Assembly (NCBI GenBank): GCA_017893485.1
Contig: CM030368.1
Coordinates: 178,990,504-179,054,503 of the forward strand
Source of the DNA: Hemerocallis citrina
Taxonomy: Eukaryota; Streptophyta; Magnoliopsida; Asparagales; Asphodelaceae
DNA: 64,000 bases
Reading direction: 5' to 3'
How positions within the stretch are numbered: the first letter of the stretch is position 1; each line of letters opens with the position of its first letter. The notes under the pieces were generated by a model. It saw only the letters and a list, made by a program, of their open reading frames with translations, had not been told where the DNA came from and searched no databases. The position numbers and the translations under genes were made by a program. Shown in pieces: positions 22,961 to 34,689 of the stretch.

Positions 22961-23392
22961 GTCTCCATGCAATGGATAAAATTTAATCAATTTGAACAGT
23001 CATTTTGATGTTGAGATTTTCAGATAGGCTAATTCTAAATGATTCTAAATGATTCACTACCAATTGCTTCCAAATAAGGAAGAGGATGTATAGCAAACTT
23101 GGGCTGACAACAAATGTTTGTACCATTTGATATTTATGACAAAAAATTCAACAGATTAGAAGTTTGCCTACAAAAACATCAAACCAAGTGAACGCAGTAC
23201 AGCAGTAGCATAACAATTAAACTGAACTGTTCACCTGCCCAAATGATTAAGTGATACTAATGTGCTTCTCTAATGAGAGATTTCAAAGTTCACAAACAAT
23301 CTACTAATACTGACCATATGGAAAGAAAAAAAAAGGGTTCTTTTTCACACATATCACCAAACAAATGTTGTATTACCATAAAAAGAACGCAC
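22961..23392. other. Unassigned sequence 3' of the helicase fragment
   Basis: Expected next exons of the helicase gene (Q motif, Walker A) were looked for on the minus strand and not found. It may be intron or unrelated DNA. Confidence 0.4.
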
Positions 23393-23825
23393 CTTGATCT
23401 TAATTCTGCAAAACTCTATAGAGGCGAAGGCACATTACAACCTGAAATATGAAGACCATACTTCTTCCTAAGAAGTGCAGCTTGCTGATAAGCAACAAAA
23501 TTGCTTCATAAGTTTAACCACAAAACTTATTTATTATTTGAATGAAAGCAAATAAATAAATAATACGACCTCAATTTTCTTTTCTGCTTCCTTCCTTTGT
23601 TCAGAAGAATCATCTTCCATATCTTCCGACTTCCTAGCCTTTCTTCTGACCAACGACGACTCTGAGCTCTTAAACAAACTGAAACTGTCCACAATATCTA
23701 AAACTGCAAAAAAGAAAAACAAAAAAAAACTCATCAAATTTCGTTTGTTACAAAAAAGTTCAAAAATCTTTATTTATATTTGAATCACCTTTCTCCTTCC
23801 TCTTTCTCTTCCTCTTCTTCTCCAT
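23393..23825 (-). pseudogene. 5' exons of a DEAD-box RNA helicase 57 / Rok1-like gene, broken
   Basis: Three exons with proper GT/AG borders: exon 1 23825-23789 (ATG, MEKKRKRKRKEK), exon 2 23703-23570 (LDIVDSFSLFKSSESS, then a charged Lys/Glu segment), exon 3 23484-23393 (QAALLRKKYGLHISG, CNVPSPL, SFAELRSR). Exon phases agree. The motif order FKSS, RKKYxxHxSGxNVPxPL, SFAEL is what I recall of the region just before the helicase core in plant RH57, a nucleolar rRNA-processing ATPase. A TAG at 23418-23416 lies inside exon 3 between PL and SFAEL. No helicase motifs follow, so this is a truncated, nonsense-broken fragment. Upstream a solo LTR sits about 110 bases from the ATG. Confidence 0.72.
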
Positions 23826-25234
23826 CTTGGTTCTAGTCACCGTCGCCACCCGTTGTTCGGACTCTTCATTCTCTTTTCACTCCTCCTCTTTGACTTTTGG
23901 CTGAAAATGAAAATGATGGTAAAATTTAGATTCCCTTGTAATACTCTAAATTTTTATTAAATGTGAAATTGTTGATTTTATGTGTTGTGCACGTGCAAAT
24001 TTGTGTATAAATATATTCTTATGAAATGATTTTTATAACATGAGCAAATAATTAATTTCTTTCCTTCTCTTTTCTTTTAAGCTCCTTTTTAGAAGCCTAA
24101 ATTTCTTTTCTAAATAAAGCTCAACCCAATGAATTAATTTTTTTTTTCTAAAAGCCCACTATTTTAAAAGCCCATGAATTAACTACCTTTTAATTAACTT
24201 GTCATGTAGACACATATTTGTTTTGTAGATAATTAATTAATTTATAATGTACAACTTTAATTAGGAGGACACTAGTTGAGACACTGTTTGCACGTGTGTG
24301 TACTATGCACACCTTTCTTGGCTGGATTGCATGAGAGAGTGTGGGGGTGTGGATTAGTGGAGTGGTGATTTTTGTGTTCATGGGTGGTTGCACCATCTAA
24401 TGCAATCCTAGTCCTCCATTCCACCCTAAAAACTAGTGTAAATACCACCCCCCCCCCCCCCCTCTTTATGCATACAACACTATATTTTGAAAAGAAAGAA
24501 AACTATATAGGGGAGTAAAAGATTGAGAGAGAGTAAAAAGATTGAGTGCTTTTAGTGTGTGTGTTTTTGGAGGCCGGCTACTACAACCCATGGCAAGGAG
24601 AGGCTCGGTTTCACCAAGTGCAAGGCGGAGGAAATATTGTGGTGGCTCATTCTAGTAGGAGAAGGACCAATCGTGTTCAAAGAGATTCTAGGAGCTTTGT
24701 AGTATTTTCTTCAAATAGGTGGGTGTTTTTCTATACTTCTAATGTTAGACATCATGCTAGGGATTTTGATACATATGCATGCTAAAAGAACTAATAAGAT
24801 AATCACTTATGGACTTTTAAAAAGGACTTGCTAGACGAATGAGTAAATGCTTGATGAATTGCGTGCTGTTGGTTATAATTCATGTTTAATATAGTTAAAT
24901 TAACTTATTGCCATGAAATTATGGAATTAGAACCATGTAATTGTAGAAAAATATTCATATTTTGGTTAGTAGATGAATTATTAAATTTTTGCGCTTATTG
25001 AACCATTGTAATACTTGCTCAAGGAATGCAACCTTGATTATAAGTATTGTGAATAAAGAGGGGAAAACAGAAATCTACACTTTTTAATAAAGTCTTAATG
25101 CATGGAGCTGAGTAGAGGATTTGTTTAAGTGGAATTTTGCAATTTGTAAACATAGAATACAAATTAGAGTGAAAAATACTTGTTTTAATGTCAAAAATAT
25201 ATCCATGATCTACCCTAAATTGTAACCAGGTGCA

Positions 25235-25480
25235 ATCAACAGTTGACCGAATTAGAGTCGACAGTCGACTGTCAGATAATAAATTTCAGATTCTAGTTGC
25301 AGAACAGTCGACCGACTGTATTGTAACAGTCGACTGCTTTGACTATTGGTTTTCGAGTTTTAAAATCTTTGCAGAACAGTCGACCGACTATATTGTAACA
25401 GTCGACTGTCCTGAGTATTTGTCTTCGAGATTTAAATTCTCGCAGAACAGCCGACTGGCTATGTTTTGACAGTCGACTGC
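25235..25480 (+). repeat. GTCGACTG-motif tandem block in solo LTR
   Basis: Three units of about 70-75 bases, each with a perfect two-sided ACAGTCGACCGACTGT or close variant followed by a TTGTAACAGTCGACTG-like sequence. Counterpart of 720-945, in the opposite direction. Confidence 0.85.
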
Positions 25481-26701
25481 AAATGATATCCAGTTTTCAT
25501 GAGATAATTTTCTATAACCTTTGGCCTAGTATATTTGAGACTATTTTTACAAGAAAGAACTTACTATAAATCGTTAACTTAAATTGTCTTTGGATAAAGA
25601 AAAGTGTATTGATTAAAAGATGATTTGAAATGAGTTTTGATAATGAAAGAATATGAAAGTATGAATGTTAGATTTAGTATTGGTGAAATGAGAATAAGGG
25701 AATTATGTGGAAAGAATGTACTATTGAATATGAGAAATTGAATTTCTTTGTTTATGCATGATATTGTACATGAAATTGGAATTTTTAATGATATAATGAG
25801 TTATGAAGGATATTATGAATATGAATATACAAATGCTATGAACATGAAAAGGAACATTATTGTTAATCATGGAAAAAGATCTTATGAGTATGAAAAACTC
25901 GGTGTTGTAATTATGAGTTGAAATTAAGAACTAGGGTGTAGCTAAGCCTTATACCGCAATAAAAGAAATATTGAGATGAAGTTTGAAATGAAAAGACCAA
26001 GATTTGGGTCATGAGAAATGATTGAATAAGACCAGTATAGTGGAAGTGCTAACCCTAAGGGATTGATTTTGTTCATGATTCAATTAAATTAAGGACTAGA
26101 TACATAGTGAAGATGTGATAAACGTAAGAGACAAACATAAGTGTGAGGGACCATTGAATTAGCGGCGCGAGAGTATTCACAGGATGTCCCATGATGCGTC
26201 ATGATTAGGACATGGATACTACTCCAGGGTACCATCCCGGTGGCGACACTTATGGGGTGATCGAATGACTGTGGGTGGTATCGCATTTATGGTAGGAGGT
26301 GAATTACCACAGGATACCTGCATGATGAGTCATGTGTCAGTGTGTTGGGATTCTCTCCAGGACGCCTAGACGTGAGTTCGTAGTTCATAGAATACCTAAG
26401 ATACTTACCGTAGTTACAGGAATAGATTAAGTCATGGCGAGAGATTGAACCCTACAAGATGAAGAATGATTAAGGGCTTGCCCTCGGATCTATGTAGTAT
26501 GGGACTGCATAGACTCTGAACAAGTGTGCATTAGTGTCATATAATGTAAACAAGTGCATTAAGGACTAAGTACACATCACAACACGACATCAATAGGATA
26601 GTTCCTTGTAGTTTGTCTTGTGATCAAGTTTGTGGTTGTTCAAGTATGGAAAATCGTTATACTGTTTCCGGCATAGAGACGATGGCCGTGTATAATATTT
26701 T

Positions 26702-26720
26702 GTCAGTTGAATGAACTGAC
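26702..26720 (+). other. Conserved U5 stem-loop (solo LTR)
   Basis: GTCAGTT pairs with AACTGAC around GAATG, 260 bases before the LTR end. Equivalent hairpins occur in other LTR families of this window. Confidence 0.5.
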
Positions 26721-26976
26721 GCGCCCACAGTTTTATATGCAGGGTAAAAGAGATTGGCAAATTAAAGTAGACATGCTGCTCAAAGATTGATTTAAATATT
26801 GTATATTTGTTTCATGTAATTACTGTAATTTGCTTCCGCTGTAATAATGTAAATGTATAATGTAACTCTGATGTAAGAAATGTTTTAATTTTCTTGTAAA
26901 ATTATACGAAAAAAGTGTAAAGATCCTGTGGAACTTCGAATTCAGACTGTTTTGGAATTCGGGGTGTTACATCCCC

Positions 26977-27391
26977 AAAAAATAAAAAAAAAGTAAATAA
27001 ATAAATAAGAGAAGTAGTGAGCGAGATGGCTGCCTCGAATCTCACGACGTCAGGTGGCGAATCTCTTCTTATCGAAGCGGAGGCTGGCGAATAGTGCGGA
27101 AGAGGACTTGTCCATTGCTGGAGACGATAGAGGGATCAAATTAGGGTTTTGGAGTTGTGGGTTTAAGAGACAATTTGATGGCCACTGGATTGGAGTTGAA
27201 CTAAAGAATAAGATGGAGAAAATTAAGTAAAGGTGCAGAAGGGGGGTATTTCGGGAAAGAGAGAGATAGAGTGTGTGATTCTTGAAATTGTGGGGTTTGA
27301 AATTTTGGGCGAGAAAATATGTTTTGTGAGAATCAATCTGGCCATTGGTTTTAGGAGAGATTGAAGGAGAGCCACTTGATAGCTTTCTTTG

Positions 27392-27393
<2 letters not shown>
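26977..27393. other. Non-coding sequence, perhaps displaced promoter of the helicase fragment
   Basis: No supported gene. Contains AG-rich runs and a copy of the 34-bp direct repeat at 27359-27392. If the solo LTR is removed, this DNA lies directly upstream of the helicase ATG, so it could be its old promoter/5' region (inference). Confidence 0.35.

Positions 27394-27441
<48 letters not shown>
27394..27441. repeat. (TA)n microsatellite
   Basis: About 24 uninterrupted TA units between the 34-bp repeat and the hAT-like end. Confidence 0.9.
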
Positions 27442-27443
<2 letters not shown>

Positions 27444-27496
27444 GGGCCCCATTTCGGGGTTCACCTCTGGCCCTCGTGAACTCAGGATTGGCCCTG
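27442..27496 (+). mobile_element. Right end of a hAT-like element
   Basis: CTGGCCCTCGTGAACTCAGG then ATTGGCCCTG resembles the right end of the MITE at 35998-36200 (CTGGTAACTCAGGCAAGACC then CTG). It is the probable partner of the left end at 21343. Confidence 0.5.
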
Positions 27497-28144
27497 CGTA
27501 GGGCACAACCTCACCAAAAGAGCTAGCTTAGTATCATTAACAATTATATAAAAACCTACTCTCCACTCCAATGTTACGGGGCTATATCCATATATCTCAT
27601 GCTATTATCACATACTTCGTCACTTTCAGGCACTTGACCACCTTGAAGTATATTAAGACATGCATGCCCACGTATTGCTTATGTACACACACCTATATGA
27701 TAAGCTCACTCTAATCCTAGGGGTATCGGGACCCTTCATCTAGCTAGAACCTCCTTTATAGTCGATGTGGTCCACGTGGATGCCACCACCCATCATTGGT
27801 GTCGAAAGTCGGCTCTGATATCATTTGTAATGCCCTGGGCTTGCTCAGGCGGCTTGTACGCCTACGTGCTTACACGTCTAAGTATTTAAACACGGTCCCA
27901 CTACATGACACAACCTCACCAAAAAAAAGCTAGCTTAGTAGGTACTCTTGGATGAGTGGCAATACTATATAAACCTACTCTCCACTCCAATCTCAACCGG
28001 TATGAGACTATATCCATATATCCAATATGTTATTATCACCTACTTGTCAATTTCAAGCACTTGACCACCTTGAAGTAGATTCATGCATGCATGGCATGCA
28101 TTCTACTTCTATGCTAAACCCACTCTAACCCTAGGGGTATTACA
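27497..28144 (-). mobile_element. TRIM-like miniature LTR element, left part truncated
   Basis: Two related segments, 27504-27727 and 27826-28144, share the phrases CACAACCTCACCAAAA, CCTACTCTCCACTCCAAT, ACTTGACCACCTTGAAGTA and CTAATCCTAGGGGTAT. The right one is a clean TGTAATGCCC...GGGTATTACA terminal repeat of 319 bp with a tRNA-Met-type primer site beside it. About 98 bases of non-coding internal DNA separate them. Small size, no genes and a Met primer site fit a terminal-repeat retrotransposon in miniature. The left repeat lacks its outer ~70 bases. Confidence 0.75.
27812..27823 (-). other. Primer binding site of the TRIM-like element
   Basis: The minus strand reads TGATATCAGAGC, one base off the tRNA-Met complement TGGTATCAGAGC. 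Confidence 0.65.
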
Positions 28145-28413
28145 GTGCTAGTACTAAAAGTACGGTTAAAAAAATAAATGTTTAATTTCAAGAAAAAATT
28201 ATAGCAAGTAAATGTATTTTTTTTTTGAAGAGCTGAACACATTATTTTAGGTATTTTTTGACCAAAAAAATGCTTAAAATATTAGTTTCAGAAAGAAAAA
28301 AAATACTTTTGATTTAAACACACTGTTAACTAAGTTTTCTGAATATCTATTTTGAGCCTAAAATAGCTTTTAGACCCAAAAGTACCATCCAAAAATAATG
28401 TCAAACAAAACCT
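28145..28413. other. Unassigned AT-rich sequence
   Basis: No gene or recognisable element seen. Confidence 0.5.
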
Positions 28414-28730
28414 TAAGGGTGTCTGTTAGGCATCAATTGTATTGTAACTGCAGTTGTGTACAGTTGCAAGTGAAATATTTGAGTGTGGTTTGTAAGTGGA
28501 TGAGATACAAAGAATTACCACTCAAATTGCATTTGCACCTCACCTGCATCGAAAATGAGTGGGAGAGTTGAAAGTTGCAAGTGAGGCATCTTCTGCAACT
28601 CAAAATTAAGTTGCATTTTAGTTTCAACTCTAAAAGTAGTTTGAACGAACATTGCAACTGACCTTTATTTTGCAACTCAGTTACAAGGTAGGCCCATTTG
28701 CAATGTTTTTTGGGGTTGTCAAGCACCTTC
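28414..28730. repeat. Possible MITE with internal inverted repeats
   Basis: Begins AAGGGTGTCTGTTAGGCAT and ends in the rough inverse TTGTCAAGCACCTT. Internally TGTAACTGCAGTTG near 28443 and CAACTCAGTTACA near 28673 are inverted copies, as are several GTTGCAAGT/ACTTGCAAC words. No target duplication was found. Confidence 0.35.
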
Positions 28731-29837
28731 AGTGGAGAAGGTAGAGAAGAAGAGCGAGAAGGTGTAGTTTAGCGACAATGGAGGAGATTGGATTGGAAGG
28801 GTTCAATGGGCTTGTGGACGGACATGAGCTTCTGGGCTTTCCTAATGTACATATGTTGTGTAGTCTAGAGTCTAGTCATTTTGCTTATGTCTAAAAATTA
28901 GGTTATAGTTATTATTATCAAAAAAAGGAAAAAGAAAAGGAAAAAAAAAAGTTAAGCTAATGTGTGACGATGCCACACCACATACACTCACAGTGACTCT
29001 TGCTCTCATAAATTAATAAAGGGATTTGTAGACTTGGACACAGACTTTTTGCTCGCTAGCTAAACTTTAATGGTACTCGTAGCTCGTACTCTTTCTCGTT
29101 GGTACAAAATAAACTTTGTAGGTCCTTCAGTGACTAGCCGCGATCTTTTGCTCTTTGGATAGTTTGGTTAAGAATTATTTAGGTAACGAATTAGAATGTC
29201 AATATCAATAAAACTAAAAAAATCTGAAACTTTGTTGTATTATTCATGATAATATTTTTCTTTATACGCACTTTGGAAACACTTTTTTATTCGTTAAAAT
29301 GTTGCTAGCTAGCATTAATTTAAATGTTGTTATCAATGCATTATCATAAACTACTATATCTTTTTTTCTTTTTTTTTTTATTGCTTACTCTATCCCGATT
29401 AGAGAGTTGATAAATCCTAAGGGAACATCCCTCAAATTGGCAGTATCAAAATTGTCTTTTAAAAAATATCATGATTTGTCAGGCTTTTAAAAAAATATAA
29501 CATATTTACGAACTTATAGTCTATTCCTGTTTGCGGATTTAAAAAATGATAACTCTTCATGTTAGTTATCCAAGGAGTAAGATGGCCAATTTTATCTTTG
29601 TTTTGGACATAAAAATTATAGACTCCATAAAAGAAACTTTTCTCATAATTTTTTAAATAAAAGTCTTATCCAATCATGAACATATGATATAACTGAAGTG
29701 AAATGTCCTCACCAAGGTAGCCCTTCCCCCCCCCCCCCCCCCCCCCCCCCCTTCCTCTTAAAAAAAAAAGTATTAAAAAGTTTTTAAAAAAATTGTTGCA
29801 TAAATTGGGGAGAGATGAATATAGTTAAGTGTCATCT
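28731..29837. other. Unassigned AT-rich intergenic sequence with a poly-C run
   Basis: No gene seen on either strand. Includes several A/T homopolymers and a pure 26-base C tract at 29726-29751. Confidence 0.5.
29726..29751. repeat. 26-base poly(C) tract
   Basis: Uninterrupted C run; its exact length may be unreliable in an assembly. Confidence 0.85.
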
Positions 29838-31139
29838 TGTAACACCTCATAAAATTGAGTTATGGCAATTTTGTTTCCACACATGTTATTCACGTATATT
29901 TTATTTCATTGCGTATAATATCTTATATAATATCCTGAATATTTTTAGATATTAGTTTGTGAAATATGAATATTTGAGAATGACCCATATGTATATTTAA
30001 TATACTATTTTATGAACTTGAGAGCAATTGAGTTGGTGACTAAGGACTTCTAAAAAATTGGTGAATGAGAATCCTGAAAAGGACCTTAATAAAATCAATT
30101 TTTTTTATTATCATACATTGATCTTACTGGTTAGTGATATAGGGGAGGTATAGGGGAGGTGGTAAAATAATATAGGAAGAGGTTTAGGTAATGTGGTTAA
30201 ATTATGTAGGAAGAGGTGGTTAAATGAGGAATTAAAAAAATAATGAGAGCTTGTGAGTGTTTGTATATAAAAGCCATGAATGTCTCCCCTCATTCTCAAC
30301 CATTCATCTTTTATCTTCCACCTAAACTGAAGATGTTTAGAGTTGAAGTTTTCATAAGGTTAAGTTCATTGAGTTTAGTGTTGGAACACTTCATGGAGCT
30401 TAGAAGCAATCGATTTCAAAGCTATAGGTGGGTAGCAACTTTACTACTCTGATTTCAATTATATTATAGGGTGTATGCATATTAGCGAAGCTATATATGT
30501 TATATTGGATGAGTATTCATGCTTAGATTGATTAAATCATCAGTGAATGGTTGTCAATTAATTGTGTAACACCCCGCAAAATTGAAAATGATAATTTTGC
30601 CTTTGTGTGTTACGCACGTGTATTTTGTAACGTGTTTTTACTACGTATTTTGAATTTCGACTATTTATGCATTTTTTGTATTGATTTTATTCTATTTGAG
30701 TCAACTCAATATAATATTTCAATCTTGGTATTTTTACGTGCTTTTTACGTGTTTTGATGCACGTATCGATTATGTGTTTTCACCGCTACGTGTACTATTT
30801 TCTATATATTTAAATTATTTATTTTATGTATTCAAATCCATTTTTATAAAATGAAAATTCATTTTCTTGCATTTTGATCTAAGTACTTTTGTATGTGTAA
30901 TGCATGTGTTTTCCATGTACGTAATGATTACGTCGTGAAATATATAAAATTAATAAATACATTTGTCTTATATTGTATTTTTATTATCTTTAACATTTTT
31001 CCGTTGATAAAAATCAAATTTCGTATTTTTATGTTTTACGTGCGAAGTACGTATTTTTCGGTGCGCGTATTTAAGCGTATTTATTTTCAAAATAAATTTC
31101 GGAGTGTGTGTAACACCCCATAATTTTCAAAGTGTATAA

Positions 31140-31142
<3 letters not shown>

Positions 31143-31187
<45 letters not shown>
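31143..31187. repeat. (GT)n microsatellite
   Basis: Uninterrupted GT repeat, about 34 bases inside the second LTR-like start of LTR B. Confidence 0.92.
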
Positions 31188-31188
<1 letters not shown>

Positions 31189-33596
31189 GAAAAGTAAAAA
31201 TTGGCTGTTTGTATATATAAAGAGTTGAATGGCATTTCATGTAAATATGTTGAGAAATGTATAGTGAGTAGGGGGCCCCATGTGAGAGAAACAGCAAGGT
31301 ATATGCTGTTTGAAATTTGCCGATGTTAGCAAATTGAAGAGGGCCCACCTGCAGGTAATGTGCTTCCGTTGTCTCTTGGTCTCCTTCCTCTGATGACGTG
31401 GCGATGAATGCTCACGTGGGAGAGCTCTCGAAGAGAGAGAATGAGACGGTTTGAAGATGAGAAGTTGGGGTTGACCGGTTTTGAAGTGATAGGTTGGGGG
31501 TTATGGGATTAAGGTAGTGAAGAGGTGGAGAGTTAAGTGAGTAATTATTAGGTGGATAAAATTTACAATTTAGCCATTCACTTGTCCTATAAATATACAC
31601 CCCCATTCTTCTTCTCATTTCATAAAAAACTAAACAAATTAGAGAGAGAAAAAAGAAAGAGAGTGTTCTTGTGCATTGGAGGCTTGTTGGAGAGCTCTAG
31701 CTAGGAGGAGAAGGACTAGGAGTTGCTTTGTTGGAGCTAGGAGCTAGGAGTTGTGTCTCATCTTTCTTGTTTGAAATTCTTCATAATAGGTGGGTGATCT
31801 TGTGCTTTCCAAATGTGGAAACTGCATGCTAGTATGTTAAATGAGTAGTATAGATAAATTTGATGAGATAAATGTTGAACAAATGCATGTTATTGTGTGT
31901 ACCATGAACTGAAGGAATTTTGTTATAATTAAGAAACAAATTATCATCATGTTAGCAGTAATGAGAAAAAGAAATAATGAGTATTTGCCATGAACAAGTA
32001 TGCATGCTAATTTACAAATATCAAAATATATAATTGTATGAAAAATCGTTGAGACTTCTCTTGTAATTAAAATGTATTTTTGGTGAAGTTAAATTTGTAC
32101 ACATAGATTCATTTAATTATTTGTCAGAGATACAAATTACTACTTTTGATTAAATTGAAGAAATGAATTATTTCTTTACATTTACTGGTAATTCATTGAT
32201 ACTCAGTGTAACACCATGACATGTATTTTGTAACAACCTAGTCATTAATTTTTGCAAATAAGACCCTAACTAGACGGTACTATAATGACTTATATTGATG
32301 CCTATGTATTTCATAAAAGTAAAATTTCATAAGACATTGATTTACATTTTTCAATATTCCGTGCTAATTTGTAAGTATCATTTCAAATTAGAGTATCAGA
32401 GCTTAGGTATCACACTTGCCTATCAATTTAGGTATTACAATGTTATCTTACTACATTTATCAATATCAGTTTACAGATTAGATTATTACTTGGCATATAT
32501 TGATATTGATGACTTCAAAATTATTTCTTTAAGAGTGTGACATTTATTCTTTTAAAAGAAGAGTAAAATATTGTTGTGTGAATTGAATTCTCTTGAAGAA
32601 ATTATACACTCATTTTGGTTTAAGAAATACTTGATATGGGTGGAGATGTGTTATATGAACTTAAATTGCTAATGAGATTAGAATCTATTATGAGTTCATG
32701 AAAAGAATTATTGCTTTTTGAAAGATTGTGAATAAAAAAATCGTGAATGGTGATAAGACAAGACACTGATCAAATTGTGAATAAGTTGAAGATGAGAATA
32801 TTTAAAGTTTAATACATGATTATTAAAGGGTATGAGTACCCATGGATTCTTGTACATGAAAGGTTGTGATCTAGAGTTTAGTGAGACTTCAGGTACCGGT
32901 ATTATTGAAATAAAAAATTAAGTTATATTTTTGAGATATGGCCATGGAGCTATCTCGGTATTTGTTATTAAGTCCGATATGGGATAAAACTAGCTCTAGG
33001 TATGATAATTTATTCATGTCTTGAACTTAAGAACTAGGCACATAAGTAAAGATATACTAAAACTTGGGCAAACAAAAGTAGGGCACTCTATATAGTCGAG
33101 CGGGGGATTCCGGGACTATGGTTGCTTCGTGGGAGACGAGCTTTTATTTTAAATCCGAGACTATGCGTAGTCGGGCGGATAGTTTGTTGTACTCCAATGT
33201 ATATACGTATACCGGGGCTAGAGGGACACTTGCGAGATGATTTGCACGATGAGGAGTCTATTATAACAGTCGGGTGGTGGACTCCGGAACTGGGATCCGT
33301 ATTCGTGGAATGATCTAAACCTTGCTTTATTACTAGGTAATTTTCAAGGCGAGAGATCGAACCCTTAAATGTGGAGTACGTAGGTGCTTGTCCTCGGACC
33401 TGTGTAGTATAGGATGCATAGAATCCGAACAAGTATGCATTAGTGTCATCTTAGTATAAAATATCTGCATTAGGCATTAAGGCATCGCATACACTTACAT
33501 GTTTAGTATAGTCACATTTAACACTTTATTTATATTCAAATTTTTTGTTTGTCAAAGTATTGAGATCGTTATATTTATGGCCGAGTATAACATTTT

Positions 33597-33618
33597 CGTC
33601 AGTTGTAAGTAACTGACG
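33597..33618 (+). other. Conserved U5 stem-loop (LTR B)
   Basis: CGTCAGTT pairs perfectly with AACTGACG around GTAAGT, about 270 bases before the LTR end. Confidence 0.55.
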
Positions 33619-34689
33619 TACCCACGGTTTATTATGTAGGAATTGGATTTTTGTTATGAAGACATAAAGTTGATACGATGTTGTTGCTTTATTATATGTT
33701 AAAGATGTTGCAATTGTATAATTTTAATTATTGTACTTCATTTTATCTTCCGCTGTGTAAAGAAATTGTAAAGGACTCCGTTGTATTATAAAAAGTTCAA
33801 ATTTCCTTGTAAAATTGTACGAAGTGAAGTGTAAAGATCCTGTGGAACTTTGAATTCATCCTTATTTGGAATTCGGAGCGTTACAAATTGTGTGAAACTA
33901 CAGTAAGGTTAACTTGAAAACATTTTACAGTTTTTATCCTGAATTTTGGACTTACTTCCGAAAATCATTTCTCTTTAATAAAGCTGAACTTTTTATATGT
34001 GTATCTCGTATATGTCTACAACATCTCACAAAATTTCTTGTTTAGATGTTATTGGTGTTTTAAATAAATCCGAACTCATTTTTGTTAAAAACTGAAAAAT
34101 AACATATTCTATAATTCTGTCCTGAATATCATACTTATTCCCAAATTTATTTCTCTCCAGATATGTGGAATTTGAAGCTGAATGTTTTATGTGTGAATGT
34201 AGTATGTGTTTATAATAGGTTCTCAAAATTTAATGAGGTTTGGATATCGTTTGATATTTTAAGCAAATCCGAATTTAGGACATGTTTGACAGTTTTGCCT
34301 TGATTCTGGAAATTTGTACACCTTCTGGTTTCGGACCATTTTAACCTTTTATATGCAGTATTTTAAGGAAACTCAAAACTGAGATTTTGAAGTAGACTCA
34401 TTAATCTTTCCTTCAAGTCTATGAACTCAAAGTTTCATGGAGTATAATATCTTTGGTAATTTTTATAAGTAGCAGTGACTGTAAATTTTTGGAACCTGAA
34501 ACTTTTGTTTTGCATGTGGATTTAGACAAAACAATTGTGGTTAAATTGATATGTTCTTAACAATGTTGTAGTAGACTCATTTAGGTTTTATATGAAACTA
34601 AGAAATCCATTATCTGATAAGTAATAAAATTTATATGGTTTTGCAAGACTACTATGTTGATGTCCAAAGATAGAGTTGAATATTCAAAC

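Larger units (their letters stand above)
23937..26971 (+). repeat. Solo LTR of the chromovirus family (3035 bp)
   Basis: Starts TGTAATACTC and ends GGGGTGTTACA, homologous over its length to 7397-10282 but in opposite orientation. The flanking 5-mers TCCCT (23932-23936) and TCCCC (26972-26976) match at 4 of 5 positions, as expected for a target duplication, so it is a complete solo LTR left by LTR-LTR recombination. It carries four perfect CAGTCGACTG palindromes (25262, 25327, 25399, 25470) and a 15-C run (24448-24462) next to the degraded TATA region. Confidence 0.93.
30565..33885 (+). repeat. Solo LTR B inside LTR A (3321 bp)
   Basis: Starts TGTAACACCCC and ends TTCGGAGCGTTACA. Perfect 5-bp target duplication AATTG at 30560-30564 and 33886-33890, and joining the flanks restores continuous LTR A sequence. 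Its last 850 bases are homologous, inverted, to 63148-64000. A second LTR-like start, TGTAACACCCCATAATTTTC, sits at 31109, with a TATA box (CCTATAAATATACA near 31590) at the spacing usual from an LTR start, so the first 540 bases may be an added segment. Confidence 0.88.

Noticed and set aside
21335..27504. 8-bp target duplication for the putative 6.15-kb hAT element
   Set aside because: CTTACTCG on the left and CGTAGGGC on the right do not match; the right flank may have been changed by the TRIM truncation.
31127..31348. Thr/His repeat ORF over the GT microsatellite, and a similar Cys/Val ORF at 52320-52502
   Set aside because: Pure translation of dinucleotide repeats.
31109..33885. Separate nested LTR starting at 31109
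   Set aside because: The flanking 5-mers GTGTG and AATTG differ, while the pair at 30560 and 33886 is a perfect AATTG; recorded as an odd internal start instead.
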